Source: Rheum nobile (lineage: Eukaryota; Streptophyta; Magnoliopsida; Caryophyllales; Polygonaceae). From it: DNA of 64,000 nt. Of the stretch, positions 37,301 to 49,659 are shown one piece after another. The stretch spans positions 124,001 through 188,000 of the forward strand of contig WOAB01000317.1 of the NCBI GenBank assembly GCA_027886185.1, given 5' to 3'. Each line of letters starts with the position of its first letter. Position 1 is the stretch's first letter. A model generated the notes under the pieces. It was not told the origin of the DNA and searched no databases. It saw only the letters and a list, made by a program, of their open reading frames with translations. A program made the position numbers and the translations under genes.

Positions 37301-40300
37301 GGGGGATGATCAAATGGAAGAACTGGAGCATCAAACATGTAAAACTGAGCTGCGTCAAGCTGCTCACCAGACAGAGGTCCTGAATCCCTAGACATATTGG
37401 CACTGGATGACCAAAGTGAACCCATATCACCAGTGATTGATGGTCTTGAGAGCAGAGGATGCTGAAGAACTCCTCCAGTATTAGTTCGGTCAAAGGATGA
37501 CCTATTTGTCTGACGGCGTCGCTCAAATCCATGAGGTCTTCGAAGACCAAAGAGGTCATCCACATTGACACCTTCGAAGGCCTCACTAGCAACATCAATA
37601 AAACCTGATCCAGATTGCCCTAAAACCTGCAGATGATTAAAACCATCTAAGCCTTCCCTCCATCTTACTTCAATGACTTGATTTCCATGATAATCATCAT
37701 CTTCATCGATAATCTCATCATTGTACTCATTTCCTAGACCTTCGTCTTCATGGTCCTCCACATCTGTGTCGGCCAAGGACATCAAAGCAGCACCATCTTC
37801 TGCAATGTCCTCGTCTTCTTCCTCGCCTTCATCATCATCCTCATCTTCTTCATCGCCTTCATCCCCCATGTCATCATCTTCATCACCCATGTCATTTTCA
37901 GGCTGATTCTCCACATGAAAGTTCACATGGATTTCATCGACACTATGAATCACACCACCATCATCTGTCCCTTCTCGAATGAACTCAGAACTGATCTCTG
38001 TAGGTGGATTGGTTCCCATAGCTCCTTCGTCCACTCTCATATCCTGTTCTACAGATCTATCTTGATTTGCCACAAGACTAACTTCAGTAGAATGAGCTCC
38101 TTCCAAGTGGTTTGGATCATTTTCCTCACCTGCACCCTCCTGGTCACTACCAGTGCCTTGGTTATGTTCGGCTGCAACAGCTGGTGGAGCATTAACCTGA
38201 TCATCTGATATACCCTGTGAACCAGCAGATTTCTTCTTGTTAAGGGCATCAATTTTGGAGGCCTGCTCACTTGCATTGGCAGCACGAGTGAGCAGTTCCA
38301 AAGACTTGAGAATAAGATTAGAAACTTTGGGAGCATCTGGGTGGTCCAGATCTATAGTCTGAAGCATATTTGTCAAACAGGGAACAACCCCTCCATCTAT
38401 CATGCATTTTGCAACATCTGGTGAGTACCCAGAAACAGGTAAATTGCTGGAAGAAGAGTTTTTGGACAAAATGGAATACACAAGATCTGCAAAAGCAAGC
38501 ACCTTCCTGTCTGGTAGTACACTGCTTCTTGTGGAATTGCTCTGCACACTGGAGTAAGAAGACAAGGCTTTAACAAGTTCATTAACTACTCTTTTGCGAC
38601 CTTCTGCAGAGCGTCCGCACAAAACTACCAGAAACCATGAAGCCTTCTCAGATAACTTCTCTTTTAAATCATTAAGACCAGCAGATTTATCTACAGAAAG
38701 AGGTAGGATGCTATGTATTACATGGTGCACTATCCCACCGTGACCTTGAAGATCTAGCTGAGAACAACCTCGCAACTGACATATCTCTGAATCACGCTTC
38801 AAAATGACTCCAACAGCATGAACATACATCAAAAGAATATCACAAAGTAACTTCAGTACAAATGTCACCTTAGCAAGTGCTGCAGACCTTTCAGGTGCAC
38901 TGTCTGCCTCATTCTTCTTCACCTCATCAACCTTTGATTTGCCCTTCACCTTTGTGGCAGGTTCATCAACATCCATGGGAATCACACAGCTTGAAACATC
39001 ACCCTCCCCTTTCACGGAAGGAAACTGCATAACTATTTCTAGGAGTTGATCTAATACTTGACTGAAATTTGGAGGGATCTTCTTGTGGCTTTTGGGGCCC
39101 TTTCCTGGCCCTTCACTTACCCTTGTTTCAGAAATCCTCAGAGACTCGCTAGACGACAATCCAGTTTCAGAAGCAGATGTCTTGGCACGGTCCTTTTCCT
39201 TGTCTTTTTCCTTAGAAAGCACAACAACAGAGCGCCCTCCAGATGACTCCAAATGACAGACAGAAGATGCAGCTTTCATGAAAATTACAGGGTCTCTCGA
39301 TATTACAGGTGCCACTGATGTCAAAAATTGACGGACAGGAATTCTGCCTCCATGCCGGCTTCCACTCAAAACTTGTCGAATCTCTAATTCCATGGCCGTT
39401 TGCAGGGTCTGAGGATCCTCCAGAAGATGTCTCACAATGGCCGATGCCAGAGAATCATGCCCGGAGAAGAAAGAAGTTCTCGGAAGATTAAAAAGTGCAG
39501 CCATACCTCCACTTTCAAGAAACTGTAAGGACAAAGAATGTGTCTTGGTCAAACGAGCACACAACTGTAGAACTGCTTGCATGACTACAGCTGGGACATG
39601 CTGCTTTAATAGATCACAGACAATTGACAGCACAGTTTGACTCTCCTCTAGAGAAAGAAAACCAGTGGTTTTTCCCAACACCTTGGAAAATTGAAAGCCA
39701 TACTCTTTCTCACACTCATCTAATGACACTTCTCTCTCTGAAGCAGGTTCTGAGATTGACAAGGACGGATTGTTCCCAGATGAATCAGGTATTGAACCAG
39801 CTACAGTGGCTTCCTTGCTATCAAAGGAAATTTTGGGCCTGGACTGCAGCAAACTATCCATGATAAGCAGCACAGCACTAATGCATCTTGTTGATGTAAC
39901 TTCACTTGCAGACTCAGTCTTTAAGTTATAACTTTTAAAGATATCGATAGCAACAGAAACAATGCCATCCTTCACAGCAACTTCTCGTGTGCTACTGTCC
40001 TCTGAAAGAAGCAAAGCTAGGATATGCGATATGGTCGCTGTCGCATTAGTATCCTTTCCAAAGTCAAATGGAGAGAGCTTGAGCTGCTGAACAAGATAAG
40101 ATGCCACTTTCGGACGGTCTTCACCTTTATTTCGGCTACAAAGTGTCACAAGCAAATCTGTCAACGAGAAGGCAATTGAATCACTACTCTGGAACAACTT
40201 CATAGATGCAGCAAGAAGATCATCAACTGGTAGTGTACGCTTATGCCCCTCCTCATCCAGGACATCCGAAGACTTATCAGAGCTGTCAGCTTTAGATGTC

Positions 40301-43300
40301 TCTGTTGAGCTTCCAAGTGACAGAGCAAGCGCCCGTGCCAATTCATCATCCTCCTGGACAGGCTCCTCAACATGATTGCACAACCATTCCATGGCTAACT
40401 CCACACTATTAGTGCCTACGCGTCTCAATGCTTCCTCTGCTCTAGCCCTTGAAAATCCCATTTCAACAATGGTAGAAATTGTACCTTCATCAGGCGGAGG
40501 AACCACACGCTGATTTATGCTTCCTCCAACACCACTTCGATTACGCTTAACATCTCCAACACCAGAATATATGCAAGTAACAAGTGAAAGAATAGATGTA
40601 ATGAAACTTGGGTTGCAAGCTGGAAACATGGGGTGATTCCAAACAGGAAGTATCACATCCAGAACTTGCGACTGTAGCATTCGAACAAACACTTCTGGGT
40701 CTCTTGGAACAGGGAACAATCCAATTGACAACCCAACAGCAGCAGGCTGAACAAGCAGCTGAGGTTGTGATGTGGAAGTCGGAGATAAAAGAAAAGAGGA
40801 ATTCACAAAAAACTCGAGCACTTTACAATAACTCTGCAAAGTTTCAAACAACCAGGAAGAATGAGGCAATTTTCTTTCCCCGCTCTTTTCTGGCTCGGCC
40901 TCGGATGATGGAACAGGGAAAGGTAGAGTCCATAACAGTTGACTCGTGGCTTCAAAAGTGGTAAGCAGCTCCTTAAAAGCACCACTGACATATAGATTAT
41001 TCACGATTGCCGTGTAACATATCCGACGCCTACTATCGAAGGTAACAGCTGCAATGTCATCCACAACTTTTCCAAGATAACGGCATTTCACTGACAATGA
41101 CATATCCACCCCAGAAGATGTAGAATGTCCAGAGAAACTAAGAGCATCAAGAAATACTTTGGCTAGGGCAGCTCCAATGTTCTTTGCAGCTGAGTGTACT
41201 GATGTTGAGTCCGTCCTACGTCGGTTTGGTGAAGTGAACCCTTTCACCAGAGCTGTGTGGAAACAGCGCAATGTTGAAGCAAGCTTCATAAGAATTTCAG
41301 ACATGAGGGCATCGGGACTTTTCTTTCTTGTGTCCTTCGAGGACGAAGATTCCGGCAAGTTCGCTGAGATTTCAGAATCAATACCCATTGCATCCAAATG
41401 ACCAACTCTTCCACCACGTATGCGTGTCAATGCATGACGAGCACGGCGACTTAATCCCTCGCCTGAACGAATCACTGAAAGGAAGTCACGATCTCCACTC
41501 CACTGTGACTGAGAACTACTTCTCACAGAGTTCATGTATCTAGGCATAGGAATACTGAAGTCATCATCACTCTCTCTTCCAACACCACTAGATGAAGCTA
41601 CATCAGTACTCTCAGTATCTATATCAACATTTTTACTTTCATCCATCTTTGAATCACAAGACAGAGAGATTTGCCACAAAACTTCTCTGTAAGTCCTACC
41701 AATGTCTTTCAAAACATCAGCATCTCCTGCACCCAACTCAGAAATAACTGTGGCAGTTCCTTTTAGCAATGAATTTGATAGTGACAAAATGCCTTCAAGA
41801 CTCCAAAAACATCTCAAAACCTTTGTCTGATTTGCAGGATCTAGCTCCATAAAAGGAGTTCCTCCAACTGAGTCAAGGAGTTCATTTGTTCTATGCAGAT
41901 GTTCTTTCAGAAAGGAACACACAGCCCTAGCAAGGGAAGCAGACTGATGAGTTGAAAAATTCTTAAAAGCACCAGAAATGCTCTGACCAACTGAAAATGA
42001 AAGAGGCAAATGTGGTAATGTAAATATCTGCAGCACAACATCAATTCCTTTCTTTTCGAAGAATATCCTGCATGTATCTGAATTCTGGAGAATGGTCTCA
42101 AGAAGCCGAGAAGCATTAATAACAAAGTCAGGAAGGGAAGATTCATCACTTGCTGAAGAAGCATCAGAAGATGCATCACTTGGATCATTGCTTTCCGTCT
42201 TGATTAAATCGCCATCACCAGCTGATGAGGCCTCCTTTGAATCAGTTTCCATGGGTACAGGTGCAGAGCAGGACAATAAATCAGGAGCTGCGGAGGCAGC
42301 TTCAGTATTAGACCCAATTTTCACAATGTTATTTAGAATTTCAATCAGCATATCCACCCCAGGCCCACGTAACGCAGATGCATGCCTCATCAGTTCATCC
42401 AATCCACTAGACAAGGATGCTGCAGTATCACCAGCAAGTGCACGCAGATATGTTCTCGATGTAAATATCTTCACAAAGCAACTTAAAGCATTACGGTCTT
42501 TCACAGCTTGGATTCCATTGTTACTCAAACACAATGCATCCAAGCACTGAGGTATGCATGTTATGGCTTCAGCGGAGCAAAGCACACCATCTGTAATAGC
42601 ATCCATGAAGGCAGATGGAAGACCAGCAGCATCTAGAGCAGAAAAAGATGTAGGATCCTTGTGAATCAGATCACTCATCACAGTAGCAGCAAGTGAAAAC
42701 ACCCCACCTCCAAAATCCTTTGCTCTTCGAAATATTACACATAAGCACTGAGGCAACAGGCTTTCTTCAGAACTATAAATATCAGAAGTGCTTCCAGGGG
42801 CATATGTTCCGAGTGAAATAGCTCGTAGTAATGCCTTCAACAATAACCTCCTGTGATAAGTAACCATAGCATCTGAATAAAGAGGTTGCTCATCATCTAG
42901 AACATAAGAGGTTCCACCAACTAGATCAGTCCTCCCAGAATAAGAATCTTCACATGGTGGCTTAGAGACATTTTCTACAATAGACACTTCTTCTTTGAGT
43001 CGAAAGATAGTATCATTTAGACCTCCCAGGTCTCTAAACAATGCTGCAGCTGGATTGCTGTAATCCATGAAAGCTTCAAGAACATGTACTGCTGTGCTAA
43101 CTAAGTGAAGGTGCTGTGGATTTGCATCTTTCAGAAGTGGAAGAAGAGTTGGTATGAATCCTGCTTCACGCATTGCAGAGCAACCTGACGATGATGATAC
43201 CAAAACAGTGACTAGTGACAATAAGGCCTCTGCAAATGCAACAGACCACTTCGAAGATTCACCGAGGACAGAATCAATGGCTTTTTGCATGAGGCTGGAC

Positions 43301-45112
43301 AAGATGCCACGATGTCCGCCAGATGTCACAGCAGCTAATACAGTGGGATACTGAGACCGATCTTGAGAGAGAGCAACCAATGATAAAAGACTCAAAATCC
43401 TCAATTTTTCAGGAATGGCATCTTCAAAGCTCAATAAGGACACCAACTCATTGATGAATTCAGGCTCAGAGTTCAGAAAGGAAACTAAGTGATTTGTCCC
43501 AGAGCTAGCTTGAACAAGAACCAGAAAAGCATAAACGCGGATGCGCAAGTATTGCTGCCGTGAGTTTAAAGAGCTGAAAGCCCTAGCGAATCGCAGTCTA
43601 GTGAGTAGTTGAAACCTCAAATTAACAGGGACAGTGTGTTTTTCAACCAACTTATTCAAGAGCTCCAGATCGGTTTCTGTACAACTGTTAACATCAGGTA
43701 AATGAATAATTTGTAAACCAGGGGATGATTCAGATTCACTGGTTATATCATCCAAAGCATAGAATTCAAAATGTAGAGTACATCCTAGCTGATATGCAAT
43801 AGAGTCACATCCACTCTCCAAAGCACAAGCAGTTACTCCTAGCCCTTCCTCCTTCCCACCCCATCCTTGTGCAAAGGAAAACAACTTAGAATTCAAAGAA
43901 GCGTCTCTGATAGAGTGCTTTCCAATAGTTTTCTTCAAAAATGATACCAAAGTCTGCAGACTAGCTTCAACTATATCCGCATCAGTGTAAGCAAGAAGAG
44001 ATGAAAGGTGTTGCTGCATCAAACATAAAAAAAAAAAGATATTTGTATTTAATGCAAAAATGAGCAAAAAAAAAACACACTAATGCACTGTGCTACTAAA
44101 GCCATATTCATTAAAGATGATAAATAAGAACAATAAAACGTAGAGATCAGAACATGCATGCAAACCAACTGATTGGATTAGAAAAGAAAGATAGAAATAA
44201 CTTGAATAGAAAAGCTACCTCGTAAGAACTGTAAAAATGTTTATTTGTGCAGTTATCCAAAATAGTCCTAATAACACGAAGGATTTGAAGAACTGCTTCT
44301 CTAGGGAATGGAGGATCGCAATTCAAAAAGCCATCCGTGAGTTGCAAATCCTTCCTTGGCTTAATATACTTTTCGAAATATGAATCGAAATGTGTAAACA
44401 GTTCAACCCAGTGGTGGAAGTCTCCCTGAATCAGAAAGCAAGGAATCAGCAAAAGACCAAATGTTTGTCTAGATCTCAGAACTATAACTTGTCAACATGA
44501 AAAAACTTAACAAGTACCTTGTCGAAATCCCACACAAAAGTTTTCAGCTGCAGCTCTATACTCTCAAGGGGAGCAGCAATGACATTGTTGATAAAAGCTC
44601 TTATTTTCGGGGGCTGTCAAATTCATAGACAGACAATGCTAAGATAAAAAGCTCAACGTTTTAAATGCAGTATGCAATCACTTTTCTCCTTATCTATCCT
44701 GACTACGTACTATGACTCCTTAATTTGGTAGAAAAAGGGAAGCGAGTGAAACTGTAAACTTCGAGCACTGGACCAACTCCATATAAACAATTTTCCAGAT
44801 AAGGGGCATAAAAAATTACATCGTTAGGAGTATGGGGTCAAAACCAACAAGAAGTGCTTGTCACAACACAACCGTTGCCTAGGGCTCCATCAGGGTCAAA
44901 TTTAACACACACAAAACCTGATAAAATATTGTCCCAATAACATTAATACATAATACATTAGATTTCCTAAAACTACCTAAACCCTATAACAAATATCACT
45001 CGAATTAGCTTTTTACGGCGTAGAAACAAACCCTAAAGAGATAATTTTTATACATGCGTCGATTATTAATTAAACTTACCACTTCCGACGCCCTCCGTCT
45101 CTTCAACTTCAT
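31315..45112 (-). CDS. UPL1: HECT E3 ubiquitin-protein ligase, UPL1/UPL2 type
   Basis: Sixteen coding exons sum to 11223 bp, exactly 3740 residues plus stop (Arabidopsis UPL1 is about 3680): 45080-45112, 44518-44613, 44219-44425, 36624-44013, 36088-36536, 35688-36008, 35202-35403, 34842-35128, 34470-34774, 32915-34043, 32646-32792, 32481-32561, 32092-32317, 31861-32000, 31521-31627, 31315-31417. Order: armadillo-like DUF908/DUF913 region (about 120-800), UBA (about 1287-1330, VEMGFSRARAEEALRRVG), UIM (DDELARALALSLGSS), an acidic run near 2150-2190, three LPxDLRxEVL ubiquitin-binding motifs spanning exons 5-6, and a C-terminal HECT domain. The catalytic Cys is C3707 in SAHTCFNQLDLP; its codon is split by the last intron. 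UPL1/2 tag proteins with ubiquitin for proteasomal decay. It could be UPL1 or UPL2. Confidence 0.95.
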
Positions 45113-45560
45113 CTTGAAATTCTTTCACCCCAACGTCTGCACCATTCACCGGAGTTAGCAGGCAAGTGGTGTCGGATTCCCAATTCGATCAAAGCACCGA
45201 AACTGGACCGGTGGGGGCAGAGAGAGGAAGCGAAGACAGAATTAGCGAGGGAATTCAATGGGAATTATATACAAAGATCCGATCGCAGGAAACGGCAGCG
45301 CCAGGAGTGAATTGATCAGTGCCAAATCTTCCGGAGGACTCGTCGAGGAAGATTCTGAAGAAATCGAATTGGTTATACGCGATTGAACTTTCTAGGGTTT
45401 TCGATTTCGAGGGTTTCGGTTTGTTGATGAGATCGCACTGATAAGTAGAGAGAAAGAGAAGGGAGAGGGCAGATAAATTCTAACTGATGAAGCTAAGGGT
45501 GGGAAGTATTTATACGGAGAGAGAGGGGAAGGGGGCAACTGGCAAGCTGGTAGTAGGACT
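45113..45560 (-). promoter_or_regulatory. 5' leader and promoter of the UPL gene
   Basis: On the minus strand the leader (about 45120-45480) is CT-rich with short TTC runs. A TATAAATA box lies near 45508-45515. A 20-bp word with one mismatch (GAAGGGGGCAACTGGCAAGC at 45528) also occurs upstream of the SEC14-like gene at 4836. Confidence 0.5.
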
Positions 45561-47407
45561 AGTAGCAAGGAAAAAGTATATTATTTGATTTATTCCTATT
45601 AATATTATTTGATTTATTTCTATGCTTTACTTTGTGAGTAAGATTTCTATTAAAATACAGGCTGTGTTCGGTAGAAACCGAATTCAATTACTTAAAATTA
45701 AAATTTGTCTTGATTTGCTTTAACTAGTTGAAGTAAATGTTTAATATTTTTTCCCCAACATGAAGTTTTTATTTAAACTTCAATTAGTTGAAGTTGAAAT
45801 TTAATTATTTTTTTCTGATCGAATATATGAGTTAAATTTTAGACTTATCCTTACCATTTAAGATAAACTAATATTGAATCTATAATTGGTATTATTTTTA
45901 TGAATAAACAGGGTGAACATATTCTTATCAATGCTATGTGAATCTTCTAACACGATTAAAATGAAGGTGTTAGCAAATTTGAAATGGATTACAAATAGCG
46001 AAAGAAAGAAGATTATAAAATATTATATTTGAAAGTGATAACCTTATTAAGGTTGATTGGGATTGTCCTTAGAATATTGAAATTTTAATTTCCGATATTC
46101 TAATTTTTTTAAATTGCTTCATGACAGCCTAGGTCAATTATATTTTTCGATAATCTAACTTTGTGGTTGATCTGATTTTGGACAATATAAGTAATTCTTT
46201 CTTATATACCATTTGAAGTTCATATTTCTTATAAAAATGATCATATTCATCAATATTATTTGATTAACAATATAAGTAATTAAACTTCAATTAGTCAAAA
46301 GTTAATAGACTCATTTTGGACACAACTATTTTCGGTTGTAAAAAGGATGTTGTTGATGATCAAGTTTTAGTTTTGACTTGGATATCGGTTGAAGAGGTAC
46401 TTTTCAAAATTAGTAATATGTTCTTTATAATGTGTCTTAGGGTTACACGAATTCAATCTGAGACAAGATGAACGAATCACTTACGTTAAAGGCTAAAATC
46501 ACAAGAGAACATTTGAGTTTTCGGTTTTAGGATGTAAAAAAGAACCACATAAGAGATTCATCTCTTAGAAGACCAATGCATCTCTCAACATGTCCTTATA
46601 TAGGGTAGGGATCGGACACAAGAGTTACATGTTGGTTAAAATCGGTTAAAATCGTGTCAAACCGACCAACGGTAAAAACGTACAAATCATGCATCATAGT
46701 ATGTGTACCGTGCACTTCGTTGAATTTAATTATGGAACTAAAATCAATTGACTATAACTAAAAGCCATAGTGATGCATGGACCGTGCACGAACTACAATG
46801 CGATACAAAGAGCAATGTACGATTCATGCACCACAAGGCACGAACCATTATGTAGATTGTGCACTTTTTAGAGTTAGATAAATTTTATACCAGAAAACCA
46901 CTCAGTCTTTGCGGTAGCGGGACTGTCGTATTAATCCGTAAAGTGTGACATTAATAGCATCAGATTCAAGTCTGATACATACATATATGCACCTCGTACC
47001 TTCCTAGTCCGTGTTAAACTAACCAAACCCCCAACAAACCCGATCACACTAAATGACCAAAAATCACCAAACATATTTATCGGCCTCACAACTTAATATT
47101 GAAATTTTAAAAATGGTTTTGGACTCAAGTTACACAACTATTTCCATTGGCTTCGCGACTTAATATTAGAATCTTTTGATAAGTAAGAACTCGATGTTCT
47201 AGTCACACTTAAAATATTACAAAATCTAATAAGTAAATAGCCTGATTAATCAGCTTGAAAATAACCAACAAATTATATGTTAAACAAACGAGAAACAAAC
47301 TATTCAGCAGCTTGATATTAGTTGAACGTTCCATGAAAAAGGGACACATACAAAATTTTGTTTATATAAAACTGCATTATAAATTTATAAAATAATTTTC
47401 CCTTTTA
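45561..47407. other. Intergenic AT-rich DNA
   Basis: No gene is seen. The stretch 46440-46880 contains a TATATAGGG box and repeated CCGTGCAC / ATGCATGG words that may be an old LTR fragment; no termini or primer site were found. Confidence 0.45.
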
Positions 47408-47711
47408 GGGTCCGTTCGGTTGGGAGTGGGTTGAAGTGGAAGTGAACACTTAAACTCTCACTTCAACTCTCATTTTGCTTACGGCCTGTTCGATTCAAAA
47501 TGGATTGAAGTGGAAGTGGGCACTTCAACTCCATTTTCCTTCATGTTTGGGGGTAGCATTAAGCAAAATGCTTAAACTTCAACCAAGTTCAACCAACTTC
47601 AACCCCTCATTCCTACCAACCGAACGCATATGTTGGGGGTAAAAAATGCCAACCAACTTCATCTCACTTCATCCAACTCCATCTCCTCCTTCAATCCAAC
47701 CAAACGCACCC
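47408..47711. mobile_element. Tourist-like (PIF/Harbinger) MITE
   Basis: This 304-bp element has inverted termini GGGTCCGTTCGGTTGG and (reverse complemented) GGGTGCGTTTGGTTGG. It is flanked by TTA on both sides (47405-47407 and 47712-47714), the PIF/Harbinger target duplication. The interior repeats a CGGCCTGTTCGATTC...AAGTGGAAGTGG block, suggesting a nested or internally duplicated second MITE. Confidence 0.75.
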
Positions 47712-48175
47712 TTATATTATTAAGATAAATTGTATTTTTATATTCTATTCTATTATTATTATTCTTACTCATCACTACTGTTCAATATAAAAATAATAAT
47801 TAAAGACCTTATACATACACAAAATTTATAGATTTCATATCATAAAGCATATTGGCAAAAAACATACTTCTTAAAGATTTTTATGAAAACTTTGGATTTA
47901 CTTCAAAAGATTAATGCAATGCAAATTATCTGTAGGGATTTTTATATAATAAGCTAAGCATGTATATAAAATATTTTGCAAACTCTCTCAAGTAGCTTCA
48001 AATTACGTTGTATTACTAAAAAGTACTCATGAATTTTTCGATATTTTTCACTTAAAATTTAAAGGTCTGATAATATTCATAATAAGATCATCTTTAAGCA
48101 TTAAGAGTATTATTTACATTTAAAAAATAAAAATAAAAAAAATGTCAGAAATTTTTTAGAACCCATATAGAAAAG

Positions 48176-48525
48176 TAGGGAGCAAAAACCGGACTGGACC
48201 GGAATTTCGGACCGGTTCTAACCGGTCCGGTCTCCGGTCCAAAGATTTTCGGAAATCCGGGTCCGGTCCGGTGTTTTTAAAAAACCCTAAAATTTTAAGA
48301 GGTTTGAGATTTTTTTACATTTGAGGTTTAGTACTTAGGGTTTAGAATTTAAGGTAAATTATATTTAGATTTGAGGTTTTTTTTCATGTTTAAAATTGAT
48401 TAAATTATATTTAAATTTAACTAGAATATAAACCGGTCCAAATAGGGTCGGTTCGAGTTTCGATCCATCATATTTGGACTTCCGGGTTCCGGTCCGGACC
48501 GGGTTTGGACCGATGATCAATCCTA
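48176..48525. mobile_element. hAT-like MITE rich in CCGGTCC
   Basis: It begins TAGGGAGCAAAAACCGGACTGG and ends GGACCGATGATCAATCCTA. Subterminal (A)CCGGTCCGG words are present in both orientations at both ends. This is the usual layout of plant hAT-derived MITEs. The target duplication is not clear, so the ends are approximate. Confidence 0.5.
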
Positions 48526-48695
48526 TGAAGATGGTACTCTTTATTGTTTCACTAAAAAAATCTAATATTATTTTTATTTTTATTTTTCTATTGTATATCA
48601 TACTCAGATTGGGTTCCCGTACAACAACCTCTTACCGTGCGAAATGCGAAGTGATCTCGGCCGTCGATTTTTTTTTGGTAAACTTTTTTTTTTTT

Positions 48696-49165
48696 CGTCC
48701 CCTGATCATTCTGGAATAACCTATATAGAAGGATCACCAATAAGCTCTTATCGTTCATTTATTTGTGCAGTGAAGTTCACAAATAAGCTCTAAATGTGCA
48801 AAGACATGTGTTTGAACATGAACATGTTATATGTGAACTTAACGGCATAGAATAATGAACATTTAGTACTTATATGTGAACGTCAATAATTGTCTATTCT
48901 AGAACGATCAGAGACGAAAAATAAAATAAAAAACTCTTAACGTCCCCTGATCATTCTGGAATAACCTATATAGAAGGTTCACAAATAAGCTCTTAACGTT
49001 CACTTATTTGTGCACTGAAGTTCACAAATAAGCACTAAATGTGCAAAGAAATGTGTTTGAGCATGAACATGTTATATGTGAACCTTACGGTATAGAAAAA
49101 TGAACATATAATACTTATATGTGAACGTCAATAAGTGTCTATTCCAAAACGATCAGAGACAGAAA
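48696..49165. repeat. 245-bp tandem duplication
   Basis: The word CGTCCCCTGATCATTCTGG starts copy 1 at 48696 and copy 2 at 48941; both end near GATCAGAGAC. Identity is high throughout. Inside each copy, ATATGTGAAC / GTTCACAAATAAGC words form short inverted pairs. The block is bounded by GATCTCGGCCGTCGATTT (about 48652) and AATCTCAGCCCTCCATCTCC (about 49260), which suggests it sits inside a larger non-autonomous element. Confidence 0.8.
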
Positions 49166-49659
49166 AAGAAAAAAGGAAAAAGTTGTTAGCCGGGAAAAAA
49201 AAAATCACTGTATTTACGGTTATGCCATCGCGTCACTATTCACTCTTTTTTATCCCTTTTAATCTCAGCCCTCCATCTCCTTAATCCAATAACCCATAAT
49301 ATTTCGCAAGTCATATAATAAGGACCAAATATATGTGAAACCCCTCATTATACTCCATGTAAATACGATGGTGGAAGATGCTCTTCTTATTTTCAAATGA
49401 ACGATTGTAAACCCTATTACATTAGTTTTTCGACACAATCGCAGTTCATAACCAGCAATCACCATCATCATAGCTTTGAGTGACCTGACCAAGTTGCTGG
49501 CCTGCAAATTATAAAAAGCCATAATCAAATCTCGGAGGTCACAACTCACAATTATGTATGCCAAAATTGTGTACGTTTCGTTGTATGATTACTTAGTATG
49601 TAATTATTTATGTATCCCCAAATAAATATTACATAGAATTAGAATTAATGTCATTTGAC
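49166..49659. other. Intergenic DNA, 3' flank of the thiolase gene
   Basis: No gene is seen. The left end may be the terminal part of the element containing the 245-bp tandem repeat; the right part is the minus-strand thiolase 3' flank. Confidence 0.45.

Noticed and set aside
36177..43354. Many 60-152-codon frames on both strands inside the UPL gene
   Set aside because: They are out-of-frame or antisense shadows of the 7.4-kb UPL exon and its neighbours and show no family motifs.
46440..46880. A possible solo LTR with TATATAGGG and CCGTGCAC repeats
   Set aside because: No TG/CA termini, target duplication or primer site could be found, so it is only mentioned in the intergenic note.
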